A stretch of 56,731 nucleotides of DNA from JAGOGN01 sp036652735 (GCA_036652735.1 JAVVVI010000011.1:1-56731); one strand, 5' to 3'. Shown: positions 41,368 to 50,333, counted from the first letter of the stretch. Made by a program: numbers and translations. The notes: generated from the letters alone by a model not told the origin.

Positions 41368-42222
41368 TCAATCTTTCCGGTAAAACAACACGCCAAGTGT
41401 ATTTGGACCACAGTGACTGGAAATAACTCCTCCGGCTCTTGTAACTAAAATCTCCTGAAAATAATCCAATCGCTCCAGTTGCATTTTTACCATCTCAAGT
41501 ATTTCATCGCTGCAGCCGGAATGAGTAATAAAAACTCGTTCGTTTTCTGCATTGAGCAATGCAGGTTCCATATCCTTTACATATTTTTCAACAACATTCC
41601 TGATTGTTCCTCTGTATTTCTTGGATACATCCATCTGTCCATTTTCCACTATAATCTTGGGCTTTAACTTTAATGCTCCTGCCACCAATGCCGTGGCTGC
41701 ATTACATCTTCCTCCCCGATGCAGATACGTAAGTGTATCCACCACGAAGCTTGCACTGACCAAATCCCGTTTCTTTTCAATCGTTGTAACAATGGAGGCT
41801 GCTGTTTCTCCCTCCTGAGCCATCTTTGCAGCACAAATCACCTGCAAACCTATTCCCGTAGACAGATTTTTAGAATTAATCACGTGAACCACTGCATGTT
41901 GACACTCTTTTGCAATTAAACGAATGACATTACAGGTTGTTGACATTGTTTCTGATATGCCCAAAAATATTATATCGGTGTTGGGTGTATCGTATTTTTT
42001 TATAATTTTTGTAGCTATTTCTATTCCGGGCGCTGCCGTCTTTGGTGTTTGATTCACTCGATCTGACCATGCATATAGTTCACTTGGTGTAACCTCGATT
42101 CCATCCATATAACTAACTTCGTCCATTACAATATAAAGAGGGATCAGATCTATATTGTACTTATCCAGCAATTCCTTTGATAAATCGCAGGTACTGTCCG
42201 CAATAATTTTTATTTTACTCAT
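41368..42222 (-). CDS. DegV family protein, copy 1
   Basis: DegV proteins bind fatty acids; in some Gram-positives they act as FakB, presenting fatty acids to a FakA kinase. The 284-aa protein has the typical ADSTCDL opening, the TAAPGIEI and GISETMSTTCNVIRL region (ligand-binding serine or threonine), VVDTLTYLHRGGRCNAAT near residue 157, and an end SSHCGPNTLGVLFY. FakA is not in this window. The strong pyrG-shared terminator lies downstream. It is 46 bp after the nitrilase gene. Confidence 0.92.
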   Translation of the reverse strand: MSKIKIIADSTCDLSKELLDKYNIDLIPLYIVMDEVSYMDGIEVTPSELYAWSDRVNQTPKTAAPGIEIATKIIKKYDTPNTDIIFLGISETMSTTCNVIRLIAKECQHAVVHVINSKNLSTGIGLQVICAAKMAQEGETAASIVTTIEKKRDLVSASFVVDTLTYLHRGGRCNAATALVAGALKLKPKIIVENGQMDVSKKYRGTIRNVVEKYVKDMEPALLNAENERVFITHSGCSDEILEMVKMQLERLDYFQEILVTRAGGVISSHCGPNTLGVLFYRKD

Positions 42223-42268
42223 ACTGGCTCCTTCACTGTCATTGCTATTGTTCCGATTATTTTTTTTA

Positions 42269-43060
42269 TTATTCTTGAATCTGTTCTGCTTTTAGAACTT
42301 TATATAATTCCGGTCTTCGATCCTGTTTTACCGGGAACTTCCTTCGATATACCTCTGCATCATCGTTCAATTCGAAAATCGCCACCTGCTCCTCTTCCAA
42401 AAAAGGAATCATGTTCTCTCCCATGGGATTAATAACACAACTGTCACCGGTATACGTGAGATGGTTTATTTCTCCAACACAATTCACTCCAATCACATAT
42501 GCCTGATTTTCTATTGCCCTTGCCACACACAATGCACGCCACTGTTCTTTTCTTGCTCCTGGCCAGTTTGCCGGAACCAAAATCAGATGTGCCTCTTGGG
42601 ATAAAATCTGAAAAATCTCCGGAAAACGTAAATCATAGCAGATTGCTGCACCAATGCACACATCTTGAAGTACACAGGTATACAACTGTGTTCCTCCCTC
42701 ATAGTACTTATCTTCTCCGGAAAAAGAAAAGGGATGTATTTTTGTATAATCCAGTATGATTTCTCCATTTTTGTTTACAATACTATAATGATTTTCCGCT
42801 TTTATTCCCTGCTTCTTTGCAAATCCTGCTCCTATTGCAACAGAAAATTCTTTTGCCGTGCGAATCATCCATTCTATTGTGCAGCCATTCTGCTTCTCTG
42901 CTAATTGTAGATTCATAGTGAATCCCGTAAAACTCATTTCAGGAAATACTATGAAATCCGTCTGCTGCTCTACCGCTCTGATAATAAATGTTCTTGCCTT
43001 GGAAAAATTATATTCCATATCCTCCCATTTGGGAGAAAATTGACAAATTGCAATCTTCAT
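42269..43060 (-). CDS. carbon-nitrogen hydrolase (nitrilase superfamily amidase)
   Basis: The 263-aa enzyme has the three catalytic residues of the nitrilase superfamily: Glu in FPEMSFTG, Lys in YTKIHPFSF, and Cys in AAICYDLRFPE. These enzymes hydrolyse amides, for example omega-amides or carbamoyl compounds; the exact substrate is unknown. It is separate from the DegV genes by its own AGGAGG site and may be cotranscribed with degV copy 1. Confidence 0.92.
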   Translation of the reverse strand: MKIAICQFSPKWEDMEYNFSKARTFIIRAVEQQTDFIVFPEMSFTGFTMNLQLAEKQNGCTIEWMIRTAKEFSVAIGAGFAKKQGIKAENHYSIVNKNGEIILDYTKIHPFSFSGEDKYYEGGTQLYTCVLQDVCIGAAICYDLRFPEIFQILSQEAHLILVPANWPGARKEQWRALCVARAIENQAYVIGVNCVGEINHLTYTGDSCVINPMGENMIPFLEEEQVAIFELNDDAEVYRRKFPVKQDRRPELYKVLKAEQIQE

Positions 43061-43165
43061 GGCTGCCTCCTAATTTGATTTTAACACCTATTATTTTATC
43101 ATATCCCATTTGGGATTACAAACTCATATCTGTTTCTTTTCACTTAAAGTTTTTTTCTATATCCC

Positions 43166-43194
43166 TTGTAGTTTTGAAAACTACGTGCTATAAT
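43166..43194 (+). promoter_or_regulatory. degV copy 2 promoter containing a perfect palindrome
   Basis: TTGTAG (43166-43171), a 17-bp spacer and TGCTATAAT (extended -10; TATAAT 43189-43194) form the promoter. GTAGTTTT-G-AAAACTAC (43168-43184) is an exact palindrome covering the -35 and most of the spacer, as expected for a repressor operator. Confidence 0.75.
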
Positions 43195-43229
43195 ATTGAC
43201 ATTGCATCACCAAGATAAGGAGTTATAAA

Positions 43230-44123
43230 ATGGTTCGAATTATAAGTGATAGTGCCAGTGACATAACGAAGGAGTTTGCTGCAGCACACAATATTGAAAT
43301 TATTACTTTGTATATTACATTTGATGGAACAAACTTTTTCAGAGACAAGGACGAAGTGGATACAAAGGAGTTTTATTACAAAATGGTAGAAGAACATGCC
43401 TATCCAAAATCCTCTCTTCCATCCGTTGATGATTATTACCAAATTTTTAAAAATGGTGTAGAAGCCGGAGATGAAATAATCTGCATGTGTATAACCAACT
43501 CATTGAGCGGATCCTATAACTCAGCTATGACTGCTTATCAGATGATAATAGAAGATTACCCCGATGCCAAATTATCTGTATATAATTCCTGGCAAAACAC
43601 TATTTCTCAAGCCCTTCTTGTTTATCAGGTTGTGCGAATGAGAGATGATGGTCTCACCTATGAACAAATGATTTCTAAAATGGACGCCCTAAGAGCAAGT
43701 GGCCGTATTTTCTTTACCGTTCAGACTTTAGAATATCTGAAAAAAGGAGGCCGCATTGGAAAGCTTTTAGTTCATGGTGCCAATCTTCTTAACATAAAGC
43801 CTCTGCTTATTTTAAGTAATGGTGACCTTGGGTTAGGTGGTATCAGCCGTTCCAGGAAAAAAGCAAAAGATGCCGTTTTGGCTGCCTGCAAGAATTTCAT
43901 TGTGGATGGTCACTTAAATACAGATGATTTTGAATTTGCTGTTGGTTATGGTAACGACCGTGAAGAGGGTGAAGCCTTCCTTAAGGAATTCGAAGAATTT
44001 ATGGGTATTACCTGTATTGAAAGCCGAATGGATTTTCCGTCCCAGATTGGTGCCATCACTGCCTGTCACACAGGCCCTCATGCACTTGGAGTTGGTTTTG
44101 TTGCCAAATATGAGACACTATAA
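43230..44123 (+). CDS. DegV family protein, copy 2
   Basis: This 297-aa paralog has ISDSASDITKEFAAAHNIEI, a CMCITNSLSGSYNSAM ligand region, TVQTLEYLKKGGRIGKL, and THR-like C-terminal ITACHTGPHALGVGFV. It is clearly a second DegV/FakB-type protein, different in sequence from copy 1, and the only gene in its own transcript. Two FakB copies with different fatty acid preferences are known from other Firmicutes. Its promoter has a perfect palindrome, unlike that of copy 1. Confidence 0.93.
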   Translation: MVRIISDSASDITKEFAAAHNIEIITLYITFDGTNFFRDKDEVDTKEFYYKMVEEHAYPKSSLPSVDDYYQIFKNGVEAGDEIICMCITNSLSGSYNSAMTAYQMIIEDYPDAKLSVYNSWQNTISQALLVYQVVRMRDDGLTYEQMISKMDALRASGRIFFTVQTLEYLKKGGRIGKLLVHGANLLNIKPLLILSNGDLGLGGISRSRKKAKDAVLAACKNFIVDGHLNTDDFEFAVGYGNDREEGEAFLKEFEEFMGITCIESRMDFPSQIGAITACHTGPHALGVGFVAKYETL

Positions 44124-44137
44124 TATATAATTTCAGG

Positions 44138-44171
44138 CTGCGGCGAATTTACCCCATGAATTATGCCGCAG
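44138..44171. terminator. terminator after degV copy 2
   Basis: CTGCGGC (44138-44144) pairs with GCCGCAG (44165-44171), followed by TATTTTTTT on the plus strand. In the minus direction, a weaker T-rich tail could also serve the 76-aa gene. Confidence 0.85.
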
Positions 44172-44182
44172 TATTTTTTTAC

Positions 44183-44413
44183 TTATTCTTCAAATTCAAC
44201 CGTAACAAAAAATCCCTTGGGTGTTTCTTTTACATCTACTACTCTTCCTTCTTTTGCCTGCAAACGGTTTGCTGCCGTATAATTTCCGGACATTGCGTAT
44301 GCCTTTCCTAAGGTGTAATAATAGGACGTTGGCAGTTTGCTCTCTGTCACAGGCAACACATCTCCAATGTCTAATAATCCGGTTCGTTCCATTTTAAATT
44401 CCATCTGACGCAT
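44183..44413 (-). CDS. 76-aa protein of unknown function
   Basis: The small protein is not one I recognise. It has a basic/acidic pattern with GLLDIGDVLPVTESKLP, a central YYYTLGKAYAMSGNYTAANRL, and a C-terminal beta-rich GRVVDVKETPKGFFVTVEF. The ATG at 44413 has GAAGGA at four bases. It is the last gene of the MATE-LdcA-HutD group, 21 bp after the HutD-like gene. It is probably soluble and may be specific to this group of bacteria. Confidence 0.7.
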   Translation of the reverse strand: MRQMEFKMERTGLLDIGDVLPVTESKLPTSYYYTLGKAYAMSGNYTAANRLQAKEGRVVDVKETPKGFFVTVEFEE

Positions 44414-44434
44414 GAATTCCTTCGCATCCTTTCT

Positions 44435-45001
44435 CTATTCCTTTGTAACTTTCACCCTGATATAAACTGCAGGCTGACTGCTCTTTAATTCCATCATTTC
44501 TTCCTGTTCAATCAGACAATGCAATCCTTCTCCTTTACCTACCAAATACTGTTCCTTCCCTATTTTAGCCTGTAACTCACCTTCTACTGAATAGAAAAAA
44601 TAATGTCCCGCCTCCAAATGAAAGCTCTGTTCCCCTTCCACTTTACAGCTGTCCATCTGACCTCTGCCTTTTTTTACCATTAGGTTAAAATCCTTTGCCT
44701 GTCCATAGCTTACGGTATCCCAATCGCCTTCAAATTCCTGTACCTGGTAAGGCTTCAGTGTGATTTTTTTTTGCTGATTAAATGTTAGTTCTAAGGAGCC
44801 CTCTAAAACTCCAATAAAACGGTGCGTATTGTTCAATTTTGTAAATACAGAACACTCATCCTCCACGGTTGCTGAACTGATTCTAAATTCAAAATCACCT
44901 TTTACATAATCGCTGTCCCTGGGCCAGATGAGTAATTGAGTTGTGGTTCCTCCACTCCATTTTGATACCTTGAACGCTTTCTTTTGAATTACTTCTATCA
45001 T
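44435..45001 (-). CDS. HutD/Ves family cupin protein
   Basis: The 188-aa protein opens with IQKKAFKVSKWSGGTTTQL, the HutD/Ves pattern, then SATVEDECSVFTKLNN and a double-cupin body. HutD is usually linked to histidine use, but no hut gene is nearby; Ves proteins are linked to cold or membrane stress. Function is unknown. Start ATG 45001 follows GGGAGGG, and is one base after the LdcA stop; the frame to 45067 overlaps that gene. Confidence 0.85.
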   Translation of the reverse strand: MIEVIQKKAFKVSKWSGGTTTQLLIWPRDSDYVKGDFEFRISSATVEDECSVFTKLNNTHRFIGVLEGSLELTFNQQKKITLKPYQVQEFEGDWDTVSYGQAKDFNLMVKKGRGQMDSCKVEGEQSFHLEAGHYFFYSVEGELQAKIGKEQYLVGKGEGLHCLIEQEEMMELKSSQPAVYIRVKVTKE

Positions 45002-45002
45002 G

Positions 45003-45986
45003 TTATCCCTCCCACATTTGAATACTTCCGGTTCCATCTTTTCCACGAACCCTGCCCATCGCTCCATTTATAATAGTCATTTGGGGTTTCACATGTCCAA
45101 TATCTGCGTTCATTATAAGGGGAATGTCCGGAAAGAGTTGTCTGAATGCCTGTGTATATGTGAAGTCTACAAATGATTCCGGAAATCTGACTCTTCCTAC
45201 AATAAATGCTTTTACAAATTGAAACCATCCGGCTTCCTTCATCTGCCAAAGACTGCGCACCACATCTTCTGCTTTAAGCGAAAAAATATCAAAATACCAT
45301 ATAAACCCATGGGTCTGGTATGTTTCCACAAATTGTTTTGTTGCATCATACTTTGTTCCAACTAAATTCTGAAGGCAGTCCAGGCAGCCCCCAATAAGTC
45401 TTCCTTCTACATCGACCGCTCCATTTGGCGTATCCCAGAAAACAGAGTTGTCCAGATCATAGCCATCGCTATTCTCCCCCCAGCCCGATTGATATCTTGA
45501 AAAGCTGCGCTGTATGACATCCTTCCCTTGCAATAAATTCAGATTATTTTCCAGAGACTCATGTAGTACGCTCATATCATAGGAGCATGCGTTTGGTCCA
45601 TAGATGGTTGCAATCTGACATTTTGTTGTAATGGTATAAAGTAATCCTGTGGGATCTGAATATCCCTGTATCCATTTGGGATGTTCTCCTATCCGATTGT
45701 AATCTACAAATGGAAGCATCTCCATCAGAAACTCACCACCGGTGGCCGAAATAATCGCACTCACTTCTTCCTTTTCATATAATTCATGAAGCTGCTGCGC
45801 TCTTTCTATCGCGCCGGAGCTGACAATCCCTTTGGTTCGTACGTTTTTTGTCTCATATAATTTGAATCCCCTGTTTTTTAATTGACGAATGGAGCTCTCA
45901 TAACTGTCTATTTTCTCCAGTATTCCACCACTTGGGGCTGTCACTCCAATGGTATCTCCCTGCTGTATATACTTTGGAAATCTCAT
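45003..45986 (-). CDS. S66 family LD-carboxypeptidase/MccF-like serine peptidase
   Basis: The 327-aa protein fits the S66 family: GVTAPSG near the N-terminus, the nucleophile Ser in QGYSDPTGLLY, a Glu in EGRLIGGCLDCLQNLVGT, and His in NADIGHVKPQ. LdcA removes the terminal D-Ala from recycled muropeptide tetrapeptides, while MccF inactivates microcin C; which one is not decidable. It begins 9 bp after DUF6472. It precedes the HutD-like gene directly. Confidence 0.92.
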   Translation of the reverse strand: MRFPKYIQQGDTIGVTAPSGGILEKIDSYESSIRQLKNRGFKLYETKNVRTKGIVSSGAIERAQQLHELYEKEEVSAIISATGGEFLMEMLPFVDYNRIGEHPKWIQGYSDPTGLLYTITTKCQIATIYGPNACSYDMSVLHESLENNLNLLQGKDVIQRSFSRYQSGWGENSDGYDLDNSVFWDTPNGAVDVEGRLIGGCLDCLQNLVGTKYDATKQFVETYQTHGFIWYFDIFSLKAEDVVRSLWQMKEAGWFQFVKAFIVGRVRFPESFVDFTYTQAFRQLFPDIPLIMNADIGHVKPQMTIINGAMGRVRGKDGTGSIQMWEG

Positions 45987-45995
45987 ATTTTCCCC

Positions 45996-46166
45996 CTAAT
46001 TTTGTTTTCTGACAATTCTATATTCATCATTATTCTGAAAATACTTACAACATTTATGCTCATGAGCCAAATATTCTGCCATGTCATCTTCATCCAAATA
46101 AACCTGACACTCAAACGCCTCAAATTCCTCATCAAAAATATAATTAATACAATACTCACATTCCAT
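45996..46166 (-). CDS. DUF6472-like small Cys-rich protein
   Basis: The 56-aa protein has MECEYCINYIFDEEFEAFECQVYLDEDDMAEYL, written here as parts: CxxC (residues 3-6), a Cys around residue 19, and a CCKYFQ near 38-43, ending DEYRIVRKQ. This pattern I recall as DUF6472, of unknown function, probably metal-binding. The start at 46166 is preceded by GAGGGGTGA; it starts inside the MATE stop region, so the genes are coupled. Confidence 0.75.
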   Translation of the reverse strand: MECEYCINYIFDEEFEAFECQVYLDEDDMAEYLAHEHKCCKYFQNNDEYRIVRKQN

Positions 46167-46170
46167 GTTT

Positions 46171-47532
46171 TCACCCCTCAATCGAATGATGTACCCAATC
46201 TTTTTTCTTATAATATATTAAAAATATTATGGCACTTGCCAGCCATGTTAATGGATATCCCAAAAATACAATATGAATATCTTTAATAAAGTGAACTGCC
46301 GCAGTAATCCAGGTTACCCTCATTCCACACCAGCATATTACCATTACCAGCATTGGCACATTGGATAATCCTGCTCCACGCATGGTTCCTGCCATAGAAT
46401 GTGACAATGCTAAAAGGAAATAAAAAGGTGCTATTGTTCTTGCCATTTCCACTCCATATTCAATTACCTGAGGATTGGATTGAAATAAACGAACCAAAAA
46501 AGGAGCAAACGCATATATCAAAATTCCGCCAATTTCAACCGTTACCATACTCGCTATAATTCCAAAACGGGCACCTTTTTTCATACGGTCCGGTTTATTT
46601 GCGCCAAGATTTTGTCCAATAAATGTTGTTAATGCCATGGAAAAACTCATGGCCGGCATCACTGCAAACCCATCTATTTTATTATAGGAACCACAGCCAG
46701 CCATGGCCATGGCACCAAACGCATTAATATTAGCCTGTACTACCACATTGGAAAACGATACGATTGCATTCTGTATTCCACTTGGCAATCCAATATTGAT
46801 AATAAGTCTTAATTCTTTCGGATGAAACCTTATTTCTTTTAGATCAATCTGATATTCTGTCTTTTCCTTTATTAATGTACGGAATGTAATTCCTGCACTT
46901 ACAAACTGAGCTATTATGGTTGCCAGAGCCGCACCCGCTATACCCATTTTAAAGACAGCTACAAATAATAAATCCAATCCGATATTTAAAAAGGAACAGA
47001 AAATCAAATAATACAACGGACGCTTAGAATCACCTACCGCACGGAAAATACTGCTTCCCACGTTGTACATCATGTTTCCAAACATTCCCAGGAATATAAT
47101 CCGCAGATAAAGCACCGAACTCTCCATAACATTTGATGGTGTACCCATCCATTTTAAAATAGTGGGAGAAAACAATAATCCAACGATGGAAATCACAACG
47201 GATGCCGCCATACCAAAAGCGATTGCCGTATGGATTGCATCTTTCATCTGCGTTAATTCTCTTGCGCCATAATAATTTGCAATTACAACACTTGCTCCTA
47301 ATGTAATTCCCATGAGGAGACTTGTAATCATCATGATCAGTGAAAAAGAGGAACTGACTGCAGCCAGTGCATTACTTCCTATTACATTACCAACAATAAT
47401 AGAATCCACTGTATTATAAAGTTGCTGAAATATATTACCCAATAATAAGGGCAAAGCAAAAAGTATAATCTGTTTGGGAATCGACCCCTCCGTCATTAAG
47501 GTTCCTTTTTTTACTTCTGTCTGGTTTTCCAC
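46171..47532 (-). CDS. MATE family efflux transporter
   Basis: The 453-aa protein has twelve membrane segments in two halves and the MATE signature GVVLGASVVIANYYGAR-like region (ITLGASVVIANYYGARE), with FGNMMYNVGSSIFRAVGDSKRP in the first half. It exports drugs or metabolites using sodium or proton gradients. The start codon is GTG at 47532 with AGAGGGG nine bases upstream. It heads a cotranscribed group with DUF6472, LD-carboxypeptidase, HutD and the 76-aa gene. Confidence 0.9.
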   Translation of the reverse strand: MENQTEVKKGTLMTEGSIPKQIILFALPLLLGNIFQQLYNTVDSIIVGNVIGSNALAAVSSSFSLIMMITSLLMGITLGASVVIANYYGARELTQMKDAIHTAIAFGMAASVVISIVGLLFSPTILKWMGTPSNVMESSVLYLRIIFLGMFGNMMYNVGSSIFRAVGDSKRPLYYLIFCSFLNIGLDLLFVAVFKMGIAGAALATIIAQFVSAGITFRTLIKEKTEYQIDLKEIRFHPKELRLIINIGLPSGIQNAIVSFSNVVVQANINAFGAMAMAGCGSYNKIDGFAVMPAMSFSMALTTFIGQNLGANKPDRMKKGARFGIIASMVTVEIGGILIYAFAPFLVRLFQSNPQVIEYGVEMARTIAPFYFLLALSHSMAGTMRGAGLSNVPMLVMVICWCGMRVTWITAAVHFIKDIHIVFLGYPLTWLASAIIFLIYYKKKDWVHHSIEG

Positions 47533-47679
47533 TTACGTCTACCCCTCTTCTTCTGCAAAATTTCCTTATCTATTCAGTATAATACAAATTTCTTTCTAAG
47601 GCTAGTTTTTTTCCACGTCCTGTGTATGAAAAAGTTTACAATTTGATTATCGAATAGCACTTGATTTTTATATGGAAAC

Positions 47680-47738
47680 ATGACATAATGTAAAAATTGT
47701 GCTAAGATGTTGTTTGCTCCTATTGTAATATTAGCACA
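47680..47738 (+). promoter_or_regulatory. promoter and inverted repeat of the ion-transporter gene
   Basis: ATGACA (47680-47685), 17 bp and TGCTAAGAT (extended -10; TAAGAT 47703-47708) form the best promoter. TGTGCTAA (47698-47705) and TTAGCACA (47731-47738) form an 8-bp inverted repeat separated by 25 bases, one arm over the -10 box and the other about 20 bp downstream of the start. It may be an operator with two half-sites. Confidence 0.55.
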
Positions 47739-47772
47739 TTGGAACTAAAATGATTCAGGAGGTTGATCAAAC

Positions 47773-49242
47773 ATGAAAAAAAATAAAACGAATTACACAA
47801 AAGCTGCAGCTTGTCTCGTTCTTCTTTTTGTTGCAGGTATTGCATTTTTATCCAGAGCTAGAATAGGTACACATATTACAGATTTAGGAAAAGCTCTGCC
47901 CTTCTTCAGCTGCCTTCCATTTGCAGGTATGCTTTTATGCATTGCGGTTCTTCCCCTAATGAAACCAAGATGGTGGGAGCGCCACAAAAAATTTGTGGTT
48001 TTATTCTGGTCAGCTTTATTCCTCATTCCCTTTGCCATTGATTTTGGATTTGGTAATGCAGCCAGTCATTTACTACAGGTTGTTGTTGGAGATTATCTTA
48101 CCTTTATTGTCCTTCTGTTAGGTCTGTTCTGTGTTTCAGGGAATATTTCCCTTGAAGGGGACCTGGTGGGAAGTCCCAAAGTAAATGTTCTTCTCTTGCT
48201 TTTGGGAACTCTTTTATCCAGTTGGATTGGCACTACCGGTGCCAGTATGGTAATGATTCGTCCTATTATTCGTGCCAATAAATGGAGAAATCGAAAAGTC
48301 CAGATTATGATTTTCTTCATCTTCCTTGTATCCAATATTGGCGGCTGCCTAACTCCTGTTGGTGATCCCCCGCTGCTTATGGGTTTTATGAGAAACGTTC
48401 CATTTTTCTGGAGTTTTCACCTTCTTCCAATTTTCTTATTTAATGTAATTGTATTGCTGGTCCTTTTCTTTATCCTGGATACCAGAGCTTATAAAAAAGA
48501 CATCGCTTCCGGACTAAAACCAAGAAAGAAGTTGGAACATGCACCTTTAAAGATTGTTGGTGGACATAACATTATCTTCCTGCTGGCTATTGTTTTAGCT
48601 GTTATTCTAAGTGGTGTACTTCCAAAAACAGATCTTTTTACAACCGCTTCCGGGGCGGTAAGAGGGATTCCTATCTTCAAAGGTATTACCCTGTCTTTTC
48701 CATCCATAATTGAAATTGTTATTATTCTATTGGCTGCCTTCTTGTCATTTAAGACAACCAAAAGCAAAGTTCGGGAAGACAACAACTTTAATTGGGATCC
48801 AATTAAAGAAGTCGCTATTTTATTTATAGGTATCTTTATAACCATGATTCCTGCTCTTCTTATTCTGGAATCCAGAGGGGCTGCTTTAGGATTAACACAA
48901 CCTGCGGAAATGTTCTGGGCCACCGGCGCACTTTCCAGTTTCCTTGATAACACACCTACCTATTTGGTGTTCCTTACTACAGCCGGTGCTCTTGGTACTT
49001 CAGCTGTTGGAGGAATTGCAACTACCGTTGGAACCATTGCTCCCAAAATGTTAATGGCCATTTCCTGTGGTGCTGTGTTCATGGGTGCAAATACCTACAT
49101 CGGAAATGCTCCTAACTTTATGGTTTGTTCCATTGCGGAACAGAATAATATCAAAATGCCTTCTTTTTTTGGTTATCTTGGATGGTCACTTTGTTGTTTA
49201 ATACCATTATTCCTACTTGATATGATTCTATTCTTTCTATAA
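47773..49242 (+). CDS. NhaD/ArsB-type ion transporter (putative sodium:proton antiporter)
   Basis: The 489-aa protein has about twelve to thirteen hydrophobic helices and belongs to the ion transporter (IT) superfamily. TTGASMVMIRPII, SNIGGCLTPVGDPPLLMGF (near 190) and LSSFLDNTPTYLVFL match the conserved re-entrant motifs of NhaD-type Na+/H+ antiporters and related citrate or arsenite carriers. Its substrate is not certain. AGGAGG precedes the ATG. It is a single-gene unit ended by a strong terminator. Confidence 0.85.
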   Translation: MKKNKTNYTKAAACLVLLFVAGIAFLSRARIGTHITDLGKALPFFSCLPFAGMLLCIAVLPLMKPRWWERHKKFVVLFWSALFLIPFAIDFGFGNAASHLLQVVVGDYLTFIVLLLGLFCVSGNISLEGDLVGSPKVNVLLLLLGTLLSSWIGTTGASMVMIRPIIRANKWRNRKVQIMIFFIFLVSNIGGCLTPVGDPPLLMGFMRNVPFFWSFHLLPIFLFNVIVLLVLFFILDTRAYKKDIASGLKPRKKLEHAPLKIVGGHNIIFLLAIVLAVILSGVLPKTDLFTTASGAVRGIPIFKGITLSFPSIIEIVIILLAAFLSFKTTKSKVREDNNFNWDPIKEVAILFIGIFITMIPALLILESRGAALGLTQPAEMFWATGALSSFLDNTPTYLVFLTTAGALGTSAVGGIATTVGTIAPKMLMAISCGAVFMGANTYIGNAPNFMVCSIAEQNNIKMPSFFGYLGWSLCCLIPLFLLDMILFFL

Positions 49243-49250
49243 GATATAAA

Positions 49251-49284
49251 AACAACCGCTATCCTATAATTGGATGCGGTTGTT
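49251..49284. terminator. bidirectional terminator between the antiporter and M42 genes
   Basis: AACAACCGC with ATCC pairs with GGAT-GCGGTTGTT, followed by TTTTTT on the plus strand. The mirrored A-run (TTTTTATATC) also gives a tail on the minus strand. Confidence 0.85.
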
Positions 49285-49295
49285 TTTTTTACTCT

Positions 49296-50333
49296 CTAGA
49301 AAAACTTTAAGCACTCTTCTCCTGTAAAGGAACACAAAAACTCTGCTAATAATTCGATACAATCTTGAATGTCTTTTAAGCTTCCTACCTCTGCAGGCGT
49401 ATGCATGTAGCGTAGTGGTATGGACACCAGTGCAAATGGAACCCCTTCACCGGATAAATGAATCGTGTCTCCATCTGTTCCCGTTCTTCCATTGGCTGCT
49501 TCGGTCTGTACCTTCATTCCAAGATTTTCCGCTGCTTTATATAATTTTGCATTTATCTTCTTATGAATGGATGGATTATTACAGATAACCGGTCCTGCTC
49601 CAACCTTTATATCACCGGTAGATGCGATATCTATTCCCGGCTCGTCACTGGCATACGTTACATCCACTGCCACTGCTAATGTTGGTTTTATTCTTGCTCC
49701 TACAAAATAGGCTCCATTCCTTGTCGTCTCTTCACCTACGGTAGCTGCACTGTAGGCTCCAACTTTACACCCTTTTTCTTTTGCGAGATTGAGTGCTTCC
49801 ATTACAATAAACGCTCCTACCCTGTCATCTAGTGCACGTCCACAAATTCCATCATTTAATAATTCCCTATATTCTGTGTCAAAGGTAATTGTGTCGCCCA
49901 GTGCAATTGCCTTAAGCGCATCTTCCTTGGAATTTGCTCCAATATCAATGGTCAGATCTTTGACTGTCATATCACTTTTCTTGGATAACTCCCTGTTATT
50001 GCACACCGCTCCATACACTACACCATTTTTCGTATGAACTTGAACCTTTTGTCCAGGATAGCAGGTGACATAGATCCCTCCAATTCCAACGACTTTTAAC
50101 ATTCCTGTTTCTAATACTGCTGTTACCATCAATCCAATCTCATCCGCATGTCCCGATAATAAAACTTTAAACTTACTTTCCGGATTTAGTACCGCAATGA
50201 CATTGCCGATCTCATCACTTCTAACTTCTTCCACACGGCTTTTCATGAATTTATAGATTTTTTCCTCTAATTCTACTTCATTACCTGATACTGATGCTGT
50301 TGAAAGCATCTCATACAAAAATTCCTTATTCAT
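49296..50333 (-). CDS. M42 family glutamyl aminopeptidase
   Basis: The 345-aa protein has the M42 dinuclear zinc pattern: LLSGHADEIGLMVT (near 65), RALDDRVGAF (with the central Asp), TVGEETTRNGA, AVDVTYASDEPG, and RYMHTPAEVGSL at the end. M42 enzymes are large tetrahedral aminopeptidases that trim peptides in the cytoplasm. It is close in position to the opp operon, suggesting use of imported peptides (inference). Confidence 0.94.
   Translation of the reverse strand: MNKEFLYEMLSTASVSGNEVELEEKIYKFMKSRVEEVRSDEIGNVIAVLNPESKFKVLLSGHADEIGLMVTAVLETGMLKVVGIGGIYVTCYPGQKVQVHTKNGVVYGAVCNNRELSKKSDMTVKDLTIDIGANSKEDALKAIALGDTITFDTEYRELLNDGICGRALDDRVGAFIVMEALNLAKEKGCKVGAYSAATVGEETTRNGAYFVGARIKPTLAVAVDVTYASDEPGIDIASTGDIKVGAGPVICNNPSIHKKINAKLYKAAENLGMKVQTEAANGRTGTDGDTIHLSGEGVPFALVSIPLRYMHTPAEVGSLKDIQDCIELLAEFLCSFTGEECLKFF

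Noticed and set aside
45983..46174. Alternative 63-codon frame overlapping the DUF6472-like gene
   Set aside because: It lacks a ribosome site and the Cys pattern; the other frame has GAGGGGTGA and a family-like sequence.
47698..47738. CIRCE (HrcA) element before the ion transporter
   Set aside because: CIRCE is TTAGCACTC-N9-GAGTGCTAA. Here the arms are in the opposite order (TGTGCTAA first) and 25 bp apart.
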